64,000 nucleotides of DNA from Clusia tigrina (Eukaryota; Arthropoda; Insecta; Diptera; Clusiidae). This document shows, piece by piece, positions 20,728 through 34,059 of this stretch. Both the position numbers and the translations under genes were made by a program. The stretch's first letter is position 1. Each line of letters begins with the position of its first letter. Location: contig OV050033.1 in assembly GCA_920105625.2 (NCBI GenBank), positions 127,905,821 through 127,969,820 of the forward strand, in the 5' to 3' direction. The notes beneath the pieces are model-generated. The model was not told where the DNA came from and did no database searches. It saw only the letters and a program-made list of their open reading frames with translations.

Positions 20728-21625
20728 GCGCAGGTGGAAAATTTCCTAGTGACAATTTATTTGTTTGTTTTCGCAGAATCTGAATTTCTCACGCAATTTT
20801 ATTTATTCAGCTCCGTTTTTTGGGACTATTTTCTTGTGAAAAACTTAAAATGAAATGCAATTATCATCGCACTCGCTAAGTGAATATTTTCCGGAACGTA
20901 GTATACGCGAAGAATTCATTTAGAACGTAATTCACAGGCAGACGTGAACTACTTTCAATTGATATTTCAATTTGACTTTGTTTACCATTCAAAATAATAA
21001 ATTTCCAAACTATTGCCAAAATATTTGCCAAGTTCCTTCTCGGTTTGTTGTTGTTGTTCTATGTACAGAGCAATTAGTTCACTGACAGAGAGAAAGACAT
21101 AGAAAGGGAGGCAGAGAGAGAGAGAGATGGGAAATTGCTCTATGTCGGCTATTTTTATATACAAAATAAATATCTTTCGCTCTATAAACCGCCGCTAAAA
21201 TGCCAAAATCTCAAAATGCCAAAAGGCCACGCTTTTAATATTGAATTTGACACATTTGAATTCTTATCTGTTGGTGGGCTTTCTTCCGTCCCGGTTCCAT
21301 TGTGGATTTGTTCTGGTCTTGTACCGACGTCAATGGCTCTGCCGGTTTTGCGGTCAATCATCATCATCATGAGGGTTGCTGTGTGCTGTGTACCGTGGCT
21401 GATAACGTTTCAAATTTACCCCCACCAATAAATCTCCATACGCTTATCTCAGTTTATTTAATGTGAAATGTCAGTGGAGCGCGTCTTTGAATCGCGAAAC
21501 AAGTGCGGCCGAGTACACGCTGAGTTGGTTGGGTAATAAGGTCTTACAGCCATTGCTGGATACAGGGTATGAGAAAGGACTGAACAATTAATCAATTACC
21601 TGTTGAAAGCGGGAATGCGAATAAT
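20728..21625. other. noncoding, short GA run, no gene seen
   Basis: A GAGAGAGAGAGA stretch lies at 21085-21127. The frame at 21135-21431 has no family features. Confidence 0.35.
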
Positions 21626-21707
21626 AAGTCTTAAAGGACTTGCTAACAATAATCATTTAGATTGTAAGTCTTAAAGGACTTGCTAACAATAATCATTTAG
21701 TTTGTAG
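21626..21707. repeat. two-copy tandem repeat, 40 bp
   Basis: TAAGTCTTAAAGGACTTGCT... is repeated almost exactly, ending in AATAATCATTTAG both times. Confidence 0.8.
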
Positions 21708-21939
21708 TCCACAGAATTAATCAATTACTTGTTGAAAGAGGGAATGCGATAGATTCCAGGTTTACAGGATTCTTCTTAGGAAGATGTAATCACTGAGTTT
21801 TTAGTCAAAAGAGGAAACACGAAGATATCCATGCTTAGAGATTTACTTCCATAGGGGAGCTAGCTTACATATAGTATTATATTACAGTTTATATTATTAT
21901 ATTATGTACTGATACATAATATACTCGTATATAATGTAT

Positions 21940-22600
21940 TATGTATTATGTATATTACACATATGTCTGCATCTGAGCTGGGTTCCCGCCCACAGGAATA
22001 TTCCAGGAAACTGTAAAACAGATGACCTTGCACGAGAGGGTACTACCATTCCGATTCCACCAGATAGGTCAAACCTCGGTATTGCTATTGCCACATGCAA
22101 GCTCTTAAGTAATATAATTTCCTTGGGCGCAGCGGATAGGCGCTGGTCTGAGGGTACAGAAAACAAAATAGCTAAAAAAATCTGGCCGGAAATAAATGTC
22201 AAGCGCTTAAAGGATTTATTATCTCTAAATAGACTGAGTTTAAGTTCCGTAGTTAGTGTCCTAACGGGTCACTTATGGTAGTAGGCTGGGGATTACCTCT
22301 AACGACTTCTGCAGGAGTTGCATAGACGTGGAGGAGCAAGAGTCCATTGAACACCTGCTATGCACGTGTCCAGCGCTGCCTAGAAGGAGGGTGGGTGACC
22401 ATTTTTTAGACTCTTGGGGAGACATTTCAAATAAGAAGATAAGCTTCATCAATTGCTTCATTAAAAGCTCCGAATGGCTGAACCTTTGAAAGGGTTGTGG
22501 ACTTGTGTCTCATGCGGTGTCACTAGGGGTCAATGATGGCCTAAGTGCGCCCTTCTGGCGACCGCTATACCTACCTACCTACCTACATACATATGTATAT
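21940..22600 (+). mobile_element. LINE 3' remnant with RNase H
   Basis: The frame at 21960-22281 starts with the WVPAHRNIPGNCKTDDLAREGT motif block of LINE RNase H (catalytic surroundings kept as WVPxHxxIPGN), runs through a W.E...K..WP linker to LTGHLW, then shifts frame. A C-terminal knuckle follows: Cys-x2-Cys, then EHLLCTCPALPRRR, at about 22305-22390. The end carries a CTAC/CATA repeat tail (22568-22600), usual for LINE 3' ends. Jockey/R1-like group. No reverse transcriptase is left. Confidence 0.8.
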
Positions 22601-22639
22601 ATATTATTATATTATACAAGCTGCATTCCAGAGTAAACT

Positions 22640-22985
22640 GGACTTTTCAAGAATAGATATTTCTATTGAGGCCATTTAACTGTCAGCCACTCCCCGTATT
22701 CAACTGATTTGGCACCTTGTTAATTTTCCCTTTCCGAAAAATGCTTTTACCATTGAAAGAAAAACGTTTTGTGGACGTAAAAGCCATTCAAAAGGCTTGT
22801 ACCGACATCCTGAAGGACATCCCGGATGACAATCTACAACACTCATTCGACATCCTTTTAGACCGTGGAAATTGCTGCATTGAGTCGGAAGGGAACTATT
22901 TTGATTAGAATAAAGCGGTTTTGCCAAAAAAAACTTTGTTTTTCTTACTTTTAAAAAGTCCTTTTTACTTTTGATTGCATCTGTC
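22640..22985 (+). mobile_element. Tc1/mariner-superfamily remnant (3' third of transposase)
   Basis: A diverged PYSTDLAP box at about 22690-22720 is followed by a frame (22741-22905) with an RKMLLPLKEKRFVDVKAIQKACTDIL-type C-terminus ending GNYFD, characteristic of mariner-like transposases of the longer-spaced (rosa/DD41D-like) group. It is out of frame with the box and has no left end. Different family from the mariner at 725-1928. Confidence 0.65.
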
Positions 22986-23460
22986 GTGTTGGAAAGTACC
23001 GCTCCTCTTTACTACAAGGAAAGGTTTTTGCTTCAAGGAAAGTAACCAAAACCATGTAAACTAGAGTAATAAATAATCTGGAAGAGTTTTTCATATCCAA
23101 TCAGTCTTAAAGTTGATTTTGATTGAAGGATTAATTCAATTCAAAAAACACCCGCCCTATGACTGCTGCACGTAATTTCTGCCCATATGAACGCGTCTGT
23201 TCAAGGGTACACACTTTACAAGTACAGCAACTTTTGCTTTCATATTATACGACGACAATAAGTATGACGGCCACACAAAGTAGGACGGTGTGAAACAAGC
23301 CTTAAAAGTGCGGTGAGACTTATCTTGAGTGGTATCCAACTCCATTGAACCAACTCCCCTCAACACTGTTCAGCACTGCCGCTGGTAGTGGTAAACTAAG
23401 CAGACAACAATAACAAACTTGACCTATCACACTGTTGAGGAACGGCCGCACAGTGGACCG
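22986..23460. other. noncoding, no gene seen
   Basis: No frame or repeat supported. Confidence 0.35.
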
Positions 23461-23560
23461 GACACGGGTGGAACGGACGATGGGTGGAACGGACGGGGGT
23501 GGAACGGACGGTGGGTGGAACGGACGGGGGTGGAACGGACGGGGGTGGAACGAAGAGACA
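23461..23560. repeat. minisatellite, GTGGAACGGACGGGG unit
   Basis: About six near-perfect copies of a 15-17-bp unit. Confidence 0.85.
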
Positions 23561-23646
23561 GTCGAACGCGTGCACGTCACAATGCTGATGCATTTGAGGG
23601 GGAATTAAATTTAGACTACTAAAAGGTGATGTATTTTGTGAAATTA

Positions 23647-23660
23647 TGTATATAAATATA

Positions 23661-23731
<71 letters not shown>

Positions 23732-23733
23732 GA
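23647..23733. repeat. (TA)n tract
   Basis: Mostly pure TA with a few substitutions at the left end. Confidence 0.9.
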
Positions 23734-25079
23734 GTATATACCTATAAATTTATATAACTACTGTATTGAAACTTCTTTACATATAAATTTACGTCAACTT
23801 ATTAAAAAATTTCATATGAAAACTTGCGAAATCATTTGGCATGCAGAATGTTCAACGCCACACACACACACATGCACACATATACACACCTACACACGCT
23901 GGGAAGAACACGCCATTGTGCGTTATTTTTTAGCTTTTTTATTATTTCTTTCGAATCACGGCACGTAGACGCAGTCACGGCTCCGTCACTAATAAATGAA
24001 CTCTGTTAAACTGTTTATTTTCCGTTTTTCACAATGTTTTTAAATGAGTGTTTTTCGTGCAATATGCAAAAGAAAACAACGCCACTCACAAAGGAGGCAG
24101 CATGTCAACGGGAAAATCGTTGCAGGAAAACTAAACAAAAGCATTCGGAGGAAAATCGTCGCAACTGTTTCGCATGCTGGCCAAGAAAATTTCTCTGAAA
24201 CAGAGAATTGTTCATAAGAATCTTTTTTATATCTGCGAACACATGCAGATGTCAGCAGAAACACAAAACGATGAGCAGAATGTAAGAGCAGAGAGCAGGC
24301 GTGGTGGAGAACGGAGAGCAAACTGCGTACGAGCATATTTCGTAGTATTTTTGGTTCGGAAACTCACAAATATTGTGGCAAGGGAGCAAAATGCAATATG
24401 AATCGATGCAGTTTTCTGCAAACATCAGTAAAATTAAGCGTACGCTTCAACAATCCAGCATACTTTAATGATTAACCCTAAAAGTAGGCTAATATTATGC
24501 AATCTGTGTACTAGATGATGTGATTTCACTACTTGATGTGGTCGTTTCACTACCACGTCATACAATTCAACCACATTGCGCGAAACTACTGCATACTTTT
24601 AGGCTGCTCCATTTCAGTTGGTATTATATAACTCAAAATGGGCAGTTTCAGTTTACAGCATGAAGGCACGAAGGTAGCACATATATTTTTAAGGGTTTTT
24701 TAAGCTTCGAAATGGTTTCCGTGTAAAGTAGAGGTGAAGTGTTACGCGCTGGTTTCGCAATGGACCCATAGTGTCAGCTGGTCTGTAGAGTAACCTAACC
24801 TGACCCAGGTTCTTTAACGTAGGTCATGTCTTGATGAACCTTACAACTTCGTTTGTGCTTCTAACAAAATCTTCGCCGGTGTGCTCTGCATATTTGGAAA
24901 CGAAAACTATTCTGGATAGGAAACTTAACTTTGAGAACTTGGAAGGATGTTGTTAGGTTAAACGCCGCCGTAATCCTCCCATTAATTATTCAGGCGATTA
25001 ACTTTAAAGTTTTAGACATTTATTTTTCTTTGAAAAATTTATCAAAACTATGATTTTTACATTAAATAATTATAATTAT
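23734..25079. other. noncoding, no gene seen
   Basis: CACACA runs at 23862-23895. Short frames at 24040-24420 on both strands lack family features. No promoter-like feature. Confidence 0.35.
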
Positions 25080-25295
25080 TCAGAAAGGCGGGAGGGAAGT
25101 ACCTGTAATACGGCTCTGGCCCTCTTTTAATATTAGACGCACTAAAGATTTAATTTCCCTGAACAGGTAACATCTATTATGGCAGATTTGACAGGATACT
25201 GTATTTTTTGCTGCCGTGCCACTAGGCTGGGCCGTGGCGCGCGGGACTCCTATCGCAGCGGCCAATAAGAAGATAAAGAAGAGACAATTGGCCAT
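25080..25295 (-). CDS. candidate small secreted cysteine-containing peptide (71 aa)
   Basis: The ATG at 25295 opens a frame with a textbook signal peptide: a short N-region, a hydrophobic LFFIFLLAAAIGV core and an ATA/Q-type cleavage site near residue 23. The predicted mature part of about 48 residues has a CxxCxxxC cluster near residues 35-42, followed by a basic, leucine-rich helix-like stretch. GC-rich codons contrast with the AT-rich surroundings. A possible donor (ACAG/GTACTT) near the 3' end means it might be a first exon. No family is recognised. It stands alone beside a minisatellite, so it could be chance; the signal peptide plus codon use argue moderately for a real gene. Confidence 0.4.
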   Translation of the reverse strand: MANCLFFIFLLAAAIGVPRATAQPSGTAAKNTVSCQICHNRCYLFREIKSLVRLILKEGQSRITGTSLPPF

Positions 25296-25344
25296 CTACT
25301 TTGTATCAAATCAATCAACATAAAATACTTGTTGAGAATCGTCT

Positions 25345-25620
25345 ATGGCAGACGACCTTCTATGGAAGAGGAAGTTCTATGGAAGAGAAAGTTCAATGAA
25401 AAATGAAGTTCTATGTAGCGGAAGTTCTATGGAAAGGACTTTCTATTGAAGAGAAAGTTCTATGAAAGGGGAAGTTCTATGGAAGAGGACCTATGACAGA
25501 GGAAACATTAGTTCTATGGAAGGGAAGTTCTATAGAATGGAAAGTTCTATGAAGAGGAAGTACTCTGGAATGGAAATTTTATGGAAGGGGAATTTCTATG
25601 GATACGGAAGTGCTACAGCT
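25345..25620. repeat. minisatellite, GGAAGTTCTATGGAAGA unit, left block
   Basis: About 15 degenerate copies of a 15-18-bp unit built around GTTCTATGGAAG. Confidence 0.85.
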
Positions 25621-25874
25621 GGTTGGTTTGTTAATGTGACTCTCCATAGAGACATCACTTAGGCCATAGGTCCATTATGCTACCACGAGGGAGCTCTGTC
25701 CATCTCAGATTCCCGCGTCAGCGAACCATTTACTGGTTAGAAGTATACTTCTTATTGATGTCTCCTCCAGCTCCGAAATGTGGCTGAAAAATTACATTTC
25801 CTTGCGGAGGAAGCACCTCTTTGCCAGCGCTGGGCATTTGCACTTTATGCTTCCTCCTCATTTCATCAGCAAGA

Positions 25875-26412
25875 AGGGGGAAGTACTATGGAAGCGGAAC
25901 TACTATGGAACGGGGAAGTACTATGGAAGGGAAAGTACTATGGAAGGGGAAGAACTATTGAAGGGGGAAGTACTATGGACGAGGATGGAGGGAGAAATTG
26001 TATAGAAGGGAAGTTCTATGGAAAGAAAAGTTCTATGGAAGCGAAAGTACTGCAAATGGAATAGTTCTATGGAAGTTCTATGGAAGGAAAAGTTCTATGG
26101 ATGCGGAAGTACTGGAAATGGAATAGTTCTATGGAAGTTCTATGGAAGGAAAAGTTCTATGGATGCGGAAGTACTGGAAATGGAATAGTTCTATGGAAGT
26201 TCTATGGAAGGAAAAGTTCTATGGATGCGGAAGTACTGGAAATGGAATAGTTCTATGGAAGTTCTATGGAAGGAAAAGTTCTATGGATGCGGAAGTACTG
26301 GAAATGGAATAGTTCTATGGAAGTTCTATGGAAGGAAAAGTTCTATGGATGCGGAAGTACTGCAAATGGAATATTTCTATGGAAGTTCTATGAAAAGGAA
26401 AGGAAAGTACTA
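25875..26412. repeat. minisatellite, right block with 62-bp higher-order repeat
   Basis: The same basic unit as at 25345-25620. From about 26040 to 26400 it is organised in five near-identical 62-bp units; GGATGCGG recurs at 26099, 26161, 26223, 26285 and 26347. The plus-strand frames through it are a by-product of the repeat. Confidence 0.9.
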
Positions 26413-27044
26413 TGCCCGACATTTTGTTTTTATACTTTATTTATATCTATTTATGCTGTCTTTATTTTCTTTTCGAAGCGGAAACCTTTTCGATATATTT
26501 CGTTGGAAAACTTTTTGTTGGTAAACTTATTATTCTGGGAGGTTTCAGGCTCCAAAATTCAACCGATTTCTAATTTGAATTTGAACATCATAAATGAACG
26601 ATAGTTGTAGTACTCAATAAAAAAACAGTATACTGAAACCCAGTATAAGAAACGGCCTACTTATAATTTCCCAAGGTCAACAGAGCTCCCTTTATGACTC
26701 TTGTTCTAAAACTCGTCTCGCATGTTTACAGTTCCCATACTTTAATTACTCGCACACGAAGCTTTAATAATGTCCACAGTGCTATCAAAGTCTACCAACA
26801 CTTTGCTCATCTTTGCATGGCGGTTGGCAGCTACGGCTTCATGGCACTCAGATTAAGTTAATTTAAGTTTGCAACTCAGCGGACAAAATGATGAAATCAT
26901 GTGCCCCCCTTTAACAATGAAATGAAATCCAAGTCTTGTTGTCAATGTCGATGGTCTGTTTCCGTCCGCAATGAAACCGTCCGAAATTAACGCCACTGAC
27001 GCAACTGTTGGTCAAAATGTTGCTCACACATTGACCACAGCTTG
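26413..27044. other. noncoding, no gene seen
   Basis: No supported frame or repeat. The sequence between the two minisatellites is ordinary AT-rich DNA. Confidence 0.4.
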
Positions 27045-27390
27045 TGCGTCTGTTCATCTCGTTTGTCCGTACAGCTCGTATGTTCGTCCGGTTCGTCTTC
27101 CCGTCCAGCTCGTCTCCCCGTCCAGCTCGTCTCCCCGTCCAGCTCGTCTGTCCGTTCAGCTCGTTTGTCGGATCAGCTCGTCTGTCCGTCCACATCATCT
27201 GTCCGTTCAGCTCGTCTGCCCGTCCACCTCGTCTGTCCGTTCAGCTAGTGTGTTCGTCCACATCGTCAGTCCGGTTAGCTCGTCTATTGTTCAGCTCGTT
27301 TGTCTGTCCAGCTCGTCTGTCCGTTCAGCTCGTCTGTCTGTCCAGCTCGTCTGTCCGTCCACCTTGTCTGTCCGTTCAGCTCGTCTATCA
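27045..27390. repeat. minisatellite, CAGCTCGTCTGTCCGTC unit
   Basis: About 20 copies of a 16-18-bp unit alternating TCAGCTCGTCTGTCCGT and CCACCTCGTCTGTCCGT. Indels of 1-2 bases keep several frames open on both strands. None shows a codon pattern independent of the repeat. Confidence 0.9.
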
Positions 27391-27980
27391 TCGTCACACA
27401 CTTGCAGAGGCGGCATCTATCGATTTCTCTGCTGCGAGTGTTTCCTCTTTGTTCTGGCCTGAGAGCTTTGCCAGTGTACTTGGACAATTTGTAAGCCTCT
27501 TTGCGAGGCGCACCCATTTTACAGGTGCCGCCATTCGAGGGTTGGCACTATCGTGTTCGTACATTCTTCTTTTCTTTCTTGTTACGCAATTGCAGAACGC
27601 AAACAGTGGTAATTTTCTTTTGAGCCCCCACTTTGAATGACAACAATTTGAGCTGAAAAACTGCACTGGAAGGAGCAGAATTTCACGTCTGCTCGCAATT
27701 ATTTCTTACCTTGAGAAAGTGCGTTTGGCATCTTCGGTGAACGGCTGTGACGACGAGTGCTGCGTTAGTCTGAAAGATAGAAAACATTATCTAGAAATAG
27801 AATTATTGTTGGGACAGCTTGAATAATGTGCTGTTTTATGTGGCAGCGAAAATATATTTAAATATGTTGCTAATGGTCGAATAATTGGGGTCATTGAAAG
27901 CATGAGCAATTTGACGGAGTGTTCTGTCAGTTGGGTTCAATGAGGTTTTTAATTAGACTGTCAAATTAGAGGCTGGCATA
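27391..27980. other. noncoding, no gene seen
   Basis: The frame running from the minisatellite to 27640 has no family features. Confidence 0.35.
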
Positions 27981-28100
27981 GGAGGACGGGGTGGCCACTT
28001 CTTCTTACGAATACTAATACGAATTTCCTTCTCGAGTCAAGGATTCTTAAAGGGAGGACGTGGTGTCCACTTTTTCTTACGATTATACGATTGTGTGATA
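27981..28100. repeat. two diverged tandem copies, period about 70 bp
   Basis: GGAGGACGGGGTGGCCACTT and GGAGGACGTGGTGTCCACTT each lead into TTCTTACGA. Confidence 0.5.
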
Positions 28101-28477
28101 ACAGGAATAAAAAATTCTGAGTTAGTCCACCATGAATACTACGGTTGATTGAAAGTACATAAAGAAGGTCATGTCCAGATGCTGGTTAGGTTGGTCGACT
28201 TAAAGAGTAGTCTGCTATTATAAAATTGTGTGAAAATAGAAACCAAAAAGTTAGGAGTGATTCCGCTGTATCGAAGTCATGAATGCTACGATTAGTTGCA
28301 AGCATATAAATAAGAATATTTACAGGTCGATTTGAAGTACTATCTGCCATTTTATATTAGATTAAAATATCACACAAACCTGAGATTTCAGGATGCCGAT
28401 GGAATTTCTTGTTCAATACTGACAAGTGAATCAGTTTTATCGTGGACAAGAGCCAAGAGTCATGCTACCCAGGATTC
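28101..28477. other. noncoding, no gene seen
   Basis: No frame or repeat of note. Confidence 0.35.
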
Positions 28478-28770
28478 AAGGAAGGTCGAGAAATGTTTAA
28501 AAATATTACTCACTCTTACTGAACGACCTTGAATGTCTTTGACCACAATAACATCGACAAAGTGACATCGAAGGCGATGGAAAGTATTCAAGGAAGGTCG
28601 AGAACTGATTGAAAATATTTCTCATTCCAGTTGAACGACCTTCAACGCCTCCAGGTGCAGAGTGACATAATGCAGAAACGGCAACAGAAACAGAATCGAG
28701 TAGATTTGCAACAGAAACTACAAACAAATTTACCGACAGAAAATGATAACATCTACAAAGTGGCATCGAA
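28478..28770. repeat. repeat cluster related to the 5.2-kb foldback
   Basis: 28478-28530 and 28588-28640 are direct copies (CAAGGAAGGTCGAGAA to TGAACGACCTT). 28656-28750 matches one arm of the foldback at 5165-5403, including GATTTGCAACAGAAACTACA. Confidence 0.6.
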
Positions 28771-29451
28771 GGTGATAGAGAGAAACTCTAAAAAGGGTGT
28801 TGGAAAATTATTTTATTTTTAAGGGAATAATTTGTCCCCCTTTTTAGTCCTTTCAGACAAACAAATTGAGTATAAAATGTTATCCTACTTCGTCGACTTA
28901 ACAATCAATACCCACATGGGAATATTTATAGTAATTAAGTACACCAAACTGAGGATTAGAAGGCTGCCAGTAAACAATTATTAATAAAACTTTAGTCATA
29001 AGCACAATTCCTTGTACAAGGTTTGTTCATTCATTCTGTGGTTTACTCTAGACTAAATCCCCACTCCTCATTCTTTCCTTATATAACTACGAGTATATCG
29101 TTTCTCTCCCTGTCCTTGTCTCCTTCGCTGTCTGTCGTCATTTTCAAGGGCGTTGTTATAAGCCATTATGCCCGTATTTGCTGATGACGACAAACTAGGT
29201 TCGCTTGTGTGCTCCTTCGTCAATGTCTCTTCTATTATGCCAAGGACACTGTGGCTCGTGTACACGCCCGTATTAGATGATTCTTACGGTACGGATACAT
29301 TGAGTCCCACAATTCAAGTTCAGCTGTTTTGTAGAATACGCTGAGCACATACTCATATAGTGAGGAGCATATGCAAATATAATCGTCAGAGGACGAGAAG
29401 GTGTGAAATTTATAAAGCGTAATAAGAACTGTTCTATTCAAATAAATTTTA
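28771..29451. other. noncoding, no gene seen
   Basis: Nothing recognisable on either strand. Confidence 0.35.
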
Positions 29452-29965
29452 CTAAGACGAAACTGCTTCTCTGTTTGAAAACTTCTTCTCCGTTGATGAA
29501 ACCTTCAATTGTATGAGGACGAGTCTTCTTCTCTGTTTGAGAACTTCTTCTCCGTTTAACAACTTCTTCAGGTTAAAAATTTCCTATCCATTCATGAAAT
29601 TTTAAATTCTTCTGCGGTAATGAAACCTCAAATTGTATGAGGAAGAAACCTTAGATTCTATAATGAAGAGAGTTTTCCATTTTTTACTTTGTATTCCGTT
29701 GATGAAACCTTAAATTCGATTAGGAATAAACTTGTTCTCTTGCGATGGCATCCTTAATTGGATAAGGACGAAACTTATTGTCTATTTAAGAACTTCTTCT
29801 CCGTTGATGAAACCTTAAATTGTTTAGGGAAGAAAATTCTCCTCTTATTAACATTTTTCCGGTTTAAGAAATTCTTCTGCGTTCATGAAACCGAAAAAGG
29901 AATGAGGAAAAAACTTCTTCTCTATTAAATTGTATAAGGAAGAAACTTGTTCTCCGTTTATTGAT
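29452..29965. repeat. degenerate minisatellite (AACTTCTTCTCCGTTGATGAAACC type)
   Basis: Six to eight diverged units combining CTTCTTCTCCGTT, GATGAAACCTTAAATTGTAT and AGGAAGAAACT. Confidence 0.7.
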
Positions 29966-29986
29966 CTATCCCTTTTCAAGTAAGAC

Positions 29987-30032
29987 AATGCCTGAGTGCT
30001 TGGAGACCTCCTTCTTCGGCGGCTCTCCGGCC
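29987..30032 (-). repeat. dispersed repeat, copy 2 of 4
   Basis: The best-preserved copy of the motif also found at 551-593, 39001-39045 and 44025-44067. Confidence 0.55.
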
Positions 30033-30655
30033 TACCGCACTTCTATCCCCTTTCAAATCACTTTTTTCAGGTTATGAAATCACTCTCCCTGCCTTCATTT
30101 CTTCGCCATCATCAAATATTTGCATATTCTGTTGATGGTTGGAATAACATTTATTCCGCCTCCTTCATTTCTCCTTAGATTATGACAATATTCTTATAGT
30201 GTACTGAGATATATCTTTGTAATCCCGATACCAATTATTTCTGATACTTTCAGTTGATGGCTACTTCCTACTTCTAGTTACTCGTATGACATTGGTGGTC
30301 CAAAAATATCTCTATAAGCCAATTCTTCCAATTGAAGACCGTTTCCTTCATCTTCAACGACTTTGAGAATAATCCAGAAATGTTTCTTTTGTATATAGAA
30401 TATTTCCTTATAAAGTGATTAGAGAGGCCAAAAAATATTTTATAGGTAGATCTTTAATTATGTACTCTGTTCTTCGAGTTCTCATGATGAAACATTGTCA
30501 TTGTTACAGGGACAGAAGTTGAAGAGAGATTTGTGGTATGTTAATTAGAGAGATCAATAGTAGCGAGAATTGTGGTAGGATAAATAGACAGAGAGAGCGA
30601 GAGTTTACTGGTAAGGAGATTTGTGGTAAGAAATTTAGAGAAACTAAAATTTCTA
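30033..30655. other. noncoding, no gene seen
   Basis: No supported frame. Possibly part of the transposon that carries the dispersed repeat. Confidence 0.3.
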
Positions 30656-30965
30656 TCTCACGTTTCTGTCTGGCCACGGATATTTCTGCAAGTATCTACA
30701 CCGAATGGAAAAATCGAAGGACCTGAGGGCATATACAGCGATAGCAATGCGGATGATGCAGAACACACCTTTTTCAAATGCACAAGGTGGCAAACAGAGT
30801 GCACCACTCTGGAATTGAAAATCTGGAAAACTTTACCTACCGAAAACATTGTGGAGGTCATGCTAAGCAGCAAAAAGGACTGGGACCACGTAGCGAAATA
30901 TGTGGAAAAAGTGCTCCGACGGAAAAAGCGGGACCTGGACGCTGGAATAAGGACGATTCAATAAG
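30656..30965 (+). mobile_element. R1-like LINE 3' remnant
   Basis: A frame of about 100 codons contains the DDAEHTFFKCTRW knuckle (Asp-Asp-x-Glu-His...Cys), followed by ENIVEVML and VEKVLRRKKRDLD, the ordered end of ORF2 in the R1 clade. The 5' part is missing. Stop at 30960-30962, then an AT-rich tail. Confidence 0.75.
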
Positions 30966-31886
30966 AACGAAATATTAAATTTGTTTATATAAAAAAAATA
31001 TATAAAATTATTTTAATTATTTTATTTGAACATTTTTATGCATTTTTGTTTTATATTATATTTTTTAATAGTTATTAATTTTTTTTTTTTTAATTCACTT
31101 TTAATACTATTTACGTTTATACAACTTTTTTATTGTTTTGTAATATTTCATTTTTAATAATTTTTGTTTACATCTATAAAATGAAAGTGAAAATGTATTA
31201 AGTAATAATTAAATATTTTTTGCATAGGAACAATTTTAAAGATAAAAGAGATTCTTCTAATACAATAATCAAATATAAAATTTACAAAAATTTTATTGTA
31301 TTTTTTTTAAATGATTCTGTTTTGAAATTTTCAAATTTTTTTTATTATATAAATATATTTATTTTATTAGTTTCATTTTTTATAATTTTTTATTATTTAT
31401 ATCTAAAAATAAAATGGGAAAAAATTTAGTAACCTTTAAAATTGTAAGCATTGTATTTGAATTTTTTAGTAAATAATTCTCTTTTTATTATTTGATATTT
31501 TTTTTATTTTATATACTTCATTTTTTATAATTTTTTTTTATATCTAAAAATTTATATTTTAAATTGTTTAGTTGAAAAAATATATATATTTTCTAAGAAT
31601 TTTATTTTATTTTTTTATTATAGATTCTGCTTTTATTATTTTTAATTTTTTTATTTTATATTAAATTTATAATGGTTTTTTAAATTTGAAAATTTATTTA
31701 TGTAATTTTTTATAATTTCTTTATCGTTAAATATGGCCAAAAAAAGTTATCTTAATTTTTTTTGTTTGTAATAAATATGAGATAAGCATATACATACTCG
31801 TATAGAAGAAATTGTTTCTATGAATTTACTTAGTTTTTCAAATTTTTTATTCGTATTTTTCGTAGATTTATTTTCCTTTCCTTTGC

Positions 31887-31918
<32 letters not shown>

Positions 31919-31930
31919 GATAAAACTGCG
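30966..31930. repeat. AT-rich low-complexity stretch with (ATTT)n
   Basis: Almost pure A/T with T runs. An ATTT microsatellite lies at 31888-31918. Confidence 0.7.
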
Positions 31931-32300
31931 TTACAGCAGGCTGAGGCTTTTCTGCACCCCTCTGATACAGAAGACATATTACACAACCTTCAAATGTTGA
32001 CTTGTTCCCCTAATTTTGCAACCCTTAAACTAAACTTACCGAAGTGAACTGCGCGTTTGTTTTCAGCTGGTAAAGCACAAATTTAAATATTATCAAATAT
32101 TGCGCTATTTCGCTGTTTTTTATAACACAATTTTAATAAAAGTTGAACAAAAGTTGAACACTTGAGAGCTGCACTGAGTGGAGCTGCTTTGACCACTTTG
32201 GTGGAAGACTTCTTTGGCAATTCACGGAAGACGAAAATGTCCTCCCTATCACATATTTGAACGTTTCACACACACGCCCAGAGTTTCACAATTTTCACTT
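31931..32300. other. noncoding, no gene seen
   Basis: Transitional sequence upstream of the GC-rich block. No frame of note. Confidence 0.35.
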
Positions 32301-32545
32301 TTCACAGTTTAGATTCGCTGAAATTAAGTTTTCTTTTCCGTTGCTAACTTTCTGCGTAGTGCTTCTGACCCGTTACAATTGCTCTCTCGCTGCGAACTCG
32401 TCCGCCGAATACCGTTGCGTTTCGCAGTAGCATCGCAGTCCGCTGTCAGTTCGTGCCAAATGTCAAATTGTTGCCGTCCATCCCGAATCGAGCGTCGCCA
32501 TTGGCAAGAGAATTTTTGCTCATTAGTGACGTAGGCGCGATTTGT
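32301..32545 (+). promoter_or_regulatory. candidate promoter with noncoding first exon
   Basis: A CpG-rich block. TCAGTT at 32446-32451 matches the fly initiator with A+1 at 32448, and a partial downstream promoter element (GTCC) falls at about +29 to +32. A strong donor GATTT/GTAAGT ends a would-be exon at 32543. A TGACGT half-site is at 32526-32531. Together these fit a TATA-less promoter and short untranslated first exon on the plus strand. The gene it would serve is not visible. Confidence 0.35.
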
Positions 32546-34033
<1,488 letters not shown>

Positions 34034-34059
34034 GAAATTTATGAAGACATACAAATTTG

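Noticed and set aside
22990..23366. Possible continuation of the mariner remnant or a small gene at 23157-23366
   Set aside because: No transposase motif, terminal repeat or coding signature found.
26204..26604. Plus-strand frames with LWKFYGRKSSM-type repeats
   Set aside because: By-product of the 62-bp minisatellite.
26971..27640. Overlapping 163- and 198-codon frames with SVQLVCP repeats
   Set aside because: The frame follows a 16-18-bp minisatellite that is open in several frames on both strands.
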